Shown here one piece after another: positions 5,526 to 5,951 of a stretch of DNA of 5,951 nucleotides. The position numbers and the translations under genes are program-made. Where the stretch lies: assembly GCA_002493965.1 (NCBI GenBank), contig DLAP01000018.1, positions 13,747 through 19,697 of the forward strand. Direction: 5' to 3'. The stretch comes from Clostridiales bacterium UBA7044 (GTDB lineage: Bacteria; Bacillota; Clostridia; Oscillospirales; Oscillospiraceae). The stretch's first letter is position 1. Each line of letters opens with the position of its first letter. The notes under the pieces were generated by a model. The model saw only the letters and a program-made list of their open reading frames with translations. It searched no databases and was not told where the DNA came from.

Positions 5526-5834
5526 ATGAATGAAAAGGATTTTGCATGGCGACTGACCCAGTTGCGTGAAATGAAAGGCGTATCTGCCAGGGATATGAGT
5601 CTTTCTATTGGACAGAATCCGGGATATATTAACGCCATTGAATCGGGAAGAGCATTACCGTCTTTGACAGGTATATTTTATATCTGCGATTACTTGGGTG
5701 TTACGCCCAGTGATTTTTTTGATATGGATTCCCAGAATCCTTTGAAGCTAAATGAAATCACAGAAGAATTGAAGCATTTGGATGCCCACCAACTGGACAT
5801 TATCCTGAAAGTAATTAAGGAAATGGTGAAGTAA
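5526..5834 (+). CDS. Small XRE-family helix-turn-helix transcriptional regulator
   Basis: A 102-residue protein. Residues ~7-66 form a cro/CI-type HTH: FAWRLTQLREMKGVSARDMSLSIG (helices 1-2), QNPGYINAIESGRALPS (recognition helix and the ESG turn typical of the family), and a closing helix IFYICDYLGVTPSDFFD (50-66). The short C-terminal tail (67-102, LNEITEELKHLDAHQLDIILKVIKEMVK) is helical and probably mediates dimerisation; there is no ligand or peptidase domain. Start ATG 5526 follows the purine-rich AGGGCGGTGA (5512-5521). It is monocistronic, with its own promoter and terminator. Hand counts of three 60-base lines give 37-42% GC against about 65% in uvrB, which suggests a foreign or accessory origin. 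Its target genes cannot be read from the window; the local palindromes suggest it controls itself. No toxin partner lies upstream, and downstream sequence is out of range. Confidence 0.9.
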   Translation: MNEKDFAWRLTQLREMKGVSARDMSLSIGQNPGYINAIESGRALPSLTGIFYICDYLGVTPSDFFDMDSQNPLKLNEITEELKHLDAHQLDIILKVIKEMVK

Positions 5835-5836
5835 GC

Positions 5837-5874
5837 AAAAAAAGACCGGTTGCAAAAAAGCAACCGGTCCTTTT
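5837..5874 (+). terminator. Intrinsic terminator of the XRE gene, possibly bidirectional
   Basis: A perfect 10-bp stem GACCGGTTGC (5844-5853) / GCAACCGGTC (5860-5869) with an AAAAAA loop starts 9 bases after the stop codon. It is followed by CTTTT (5870-5874) and preceded by seven A residues (5837-5843), giving a U-tract on either strand, so it may also stop transcription entering from the right. Confidence 0.92.
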
Positions 5875-5877
5875 GTG

Positions 5878-5928
5878 CCCTCTCAGTCAAAAATCAAAGA
5901 TTTTTGCCAGCTCTCCCAAAGGGAGAGC
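5878..5928. repeat. Two-hairpin interspersed repeat element (right side may continue past window)
   Basis: After CCCTCTCAGTC (5878-5888) come two adjacent perfect hairpins, each with an AAA loop: AAAAATC/GATTTTT (5889-5905) and GCTCTCCC/GGGAGAGC (5910-5928). The layout CCCTCTCAGTC, a variable small hairpin, GCCAGCTCTCCC-AAA-GGGAGAGC is one I recognise from memory as recurring in intergenic regions of gut Oscillospiraceae-type genomes. Only one copy is in this window, so repetitiveness cannot be shown here. No coding capacity is visible; sequence to the window end (5929-5951) is unassigned. Confidence 0.55.
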
Positions 5929-5951
5929 GATAAGGTACAATAAGTTGCGCA

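Noticed and set aside
5526..5834. Antitoxin or phage repressor assignment for the XRE protein
   Set aside because: No toxin-like reading frame or phage gene is adjacent in the window and the gene has its own terminator, so only the family-level call is supported.

Overview
The window looks like chromosomal DNA of a Clostridia-class Bacillota, most likely an Oscillospiraceae/Ruminococcaceae-type gut anaerobe. Reasons: strong AGGAGG/GAGGTGA ribosome binding sites, GC-rich housekeeping genes (a hand-counted 60-base stretch of uvrB is 65% GC), TGTCGAA boxes typical of Spo0A-regulated endospore formers, and a right-edge repeat of the style I associate with gut Firmicutes. The family assignment is an inference; no rRNA or other marker is present.

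Layout. Positions 1-1188 (+) hold the C-terminal ~395 residues of UvrA, cut by the left edge. A 10-bp hairpin terminator (1192-1220) lies between uvrA and a convergent minus-strand gene (2294-1227) for a soluble PAS-like/histidine-kinase protein. In that protein the phosphoacceptor histidine of the H-box is replaced by arginine, while the ATP-binding domain looks intact. Its upstream region has a credible sigma-A promoter and a tandem, helically phased set of Spo0A boxes (2374-2400). The divergent spacer of about 317 bp also holds three inverted-repeat structures just upstream of radC. On the plus strand radC (2612-3298) and uvrB (3344-5311) form a likely operon 45 bp apart, closed by a strong terminator (5321-5358).

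The right end changes character. A short XRE-type regulator (5526-5834) of about 40% GC sits behind an AT-rich (about 30% GC) upstream region. That region contains a sigma-A-like promoter whose spacer and -10 are covered by a palindrome, which suggests autoregulation. A strong terminator and a two-hairpin interspersed repeat end the window.

How the genes fit together. UvrA and UvrB are the damage-recognition and loading subunits of nucleotide excision repair. RadC is a JAMM/MPN+ protein of unsettled function, here co-oriented with uvrB. The degenerate kinase lies between the two repair loci but is on the opposite strand and has its own control signals. The Spo0A boxes point to sporulation or stationary-phase physiology rather than to repair. 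The points most worth following are the His-less kinase combined with Spo0A boxes, and the structured leader upstream of radC. I see no CRISPR array, transposase, tRNA or rRNA.
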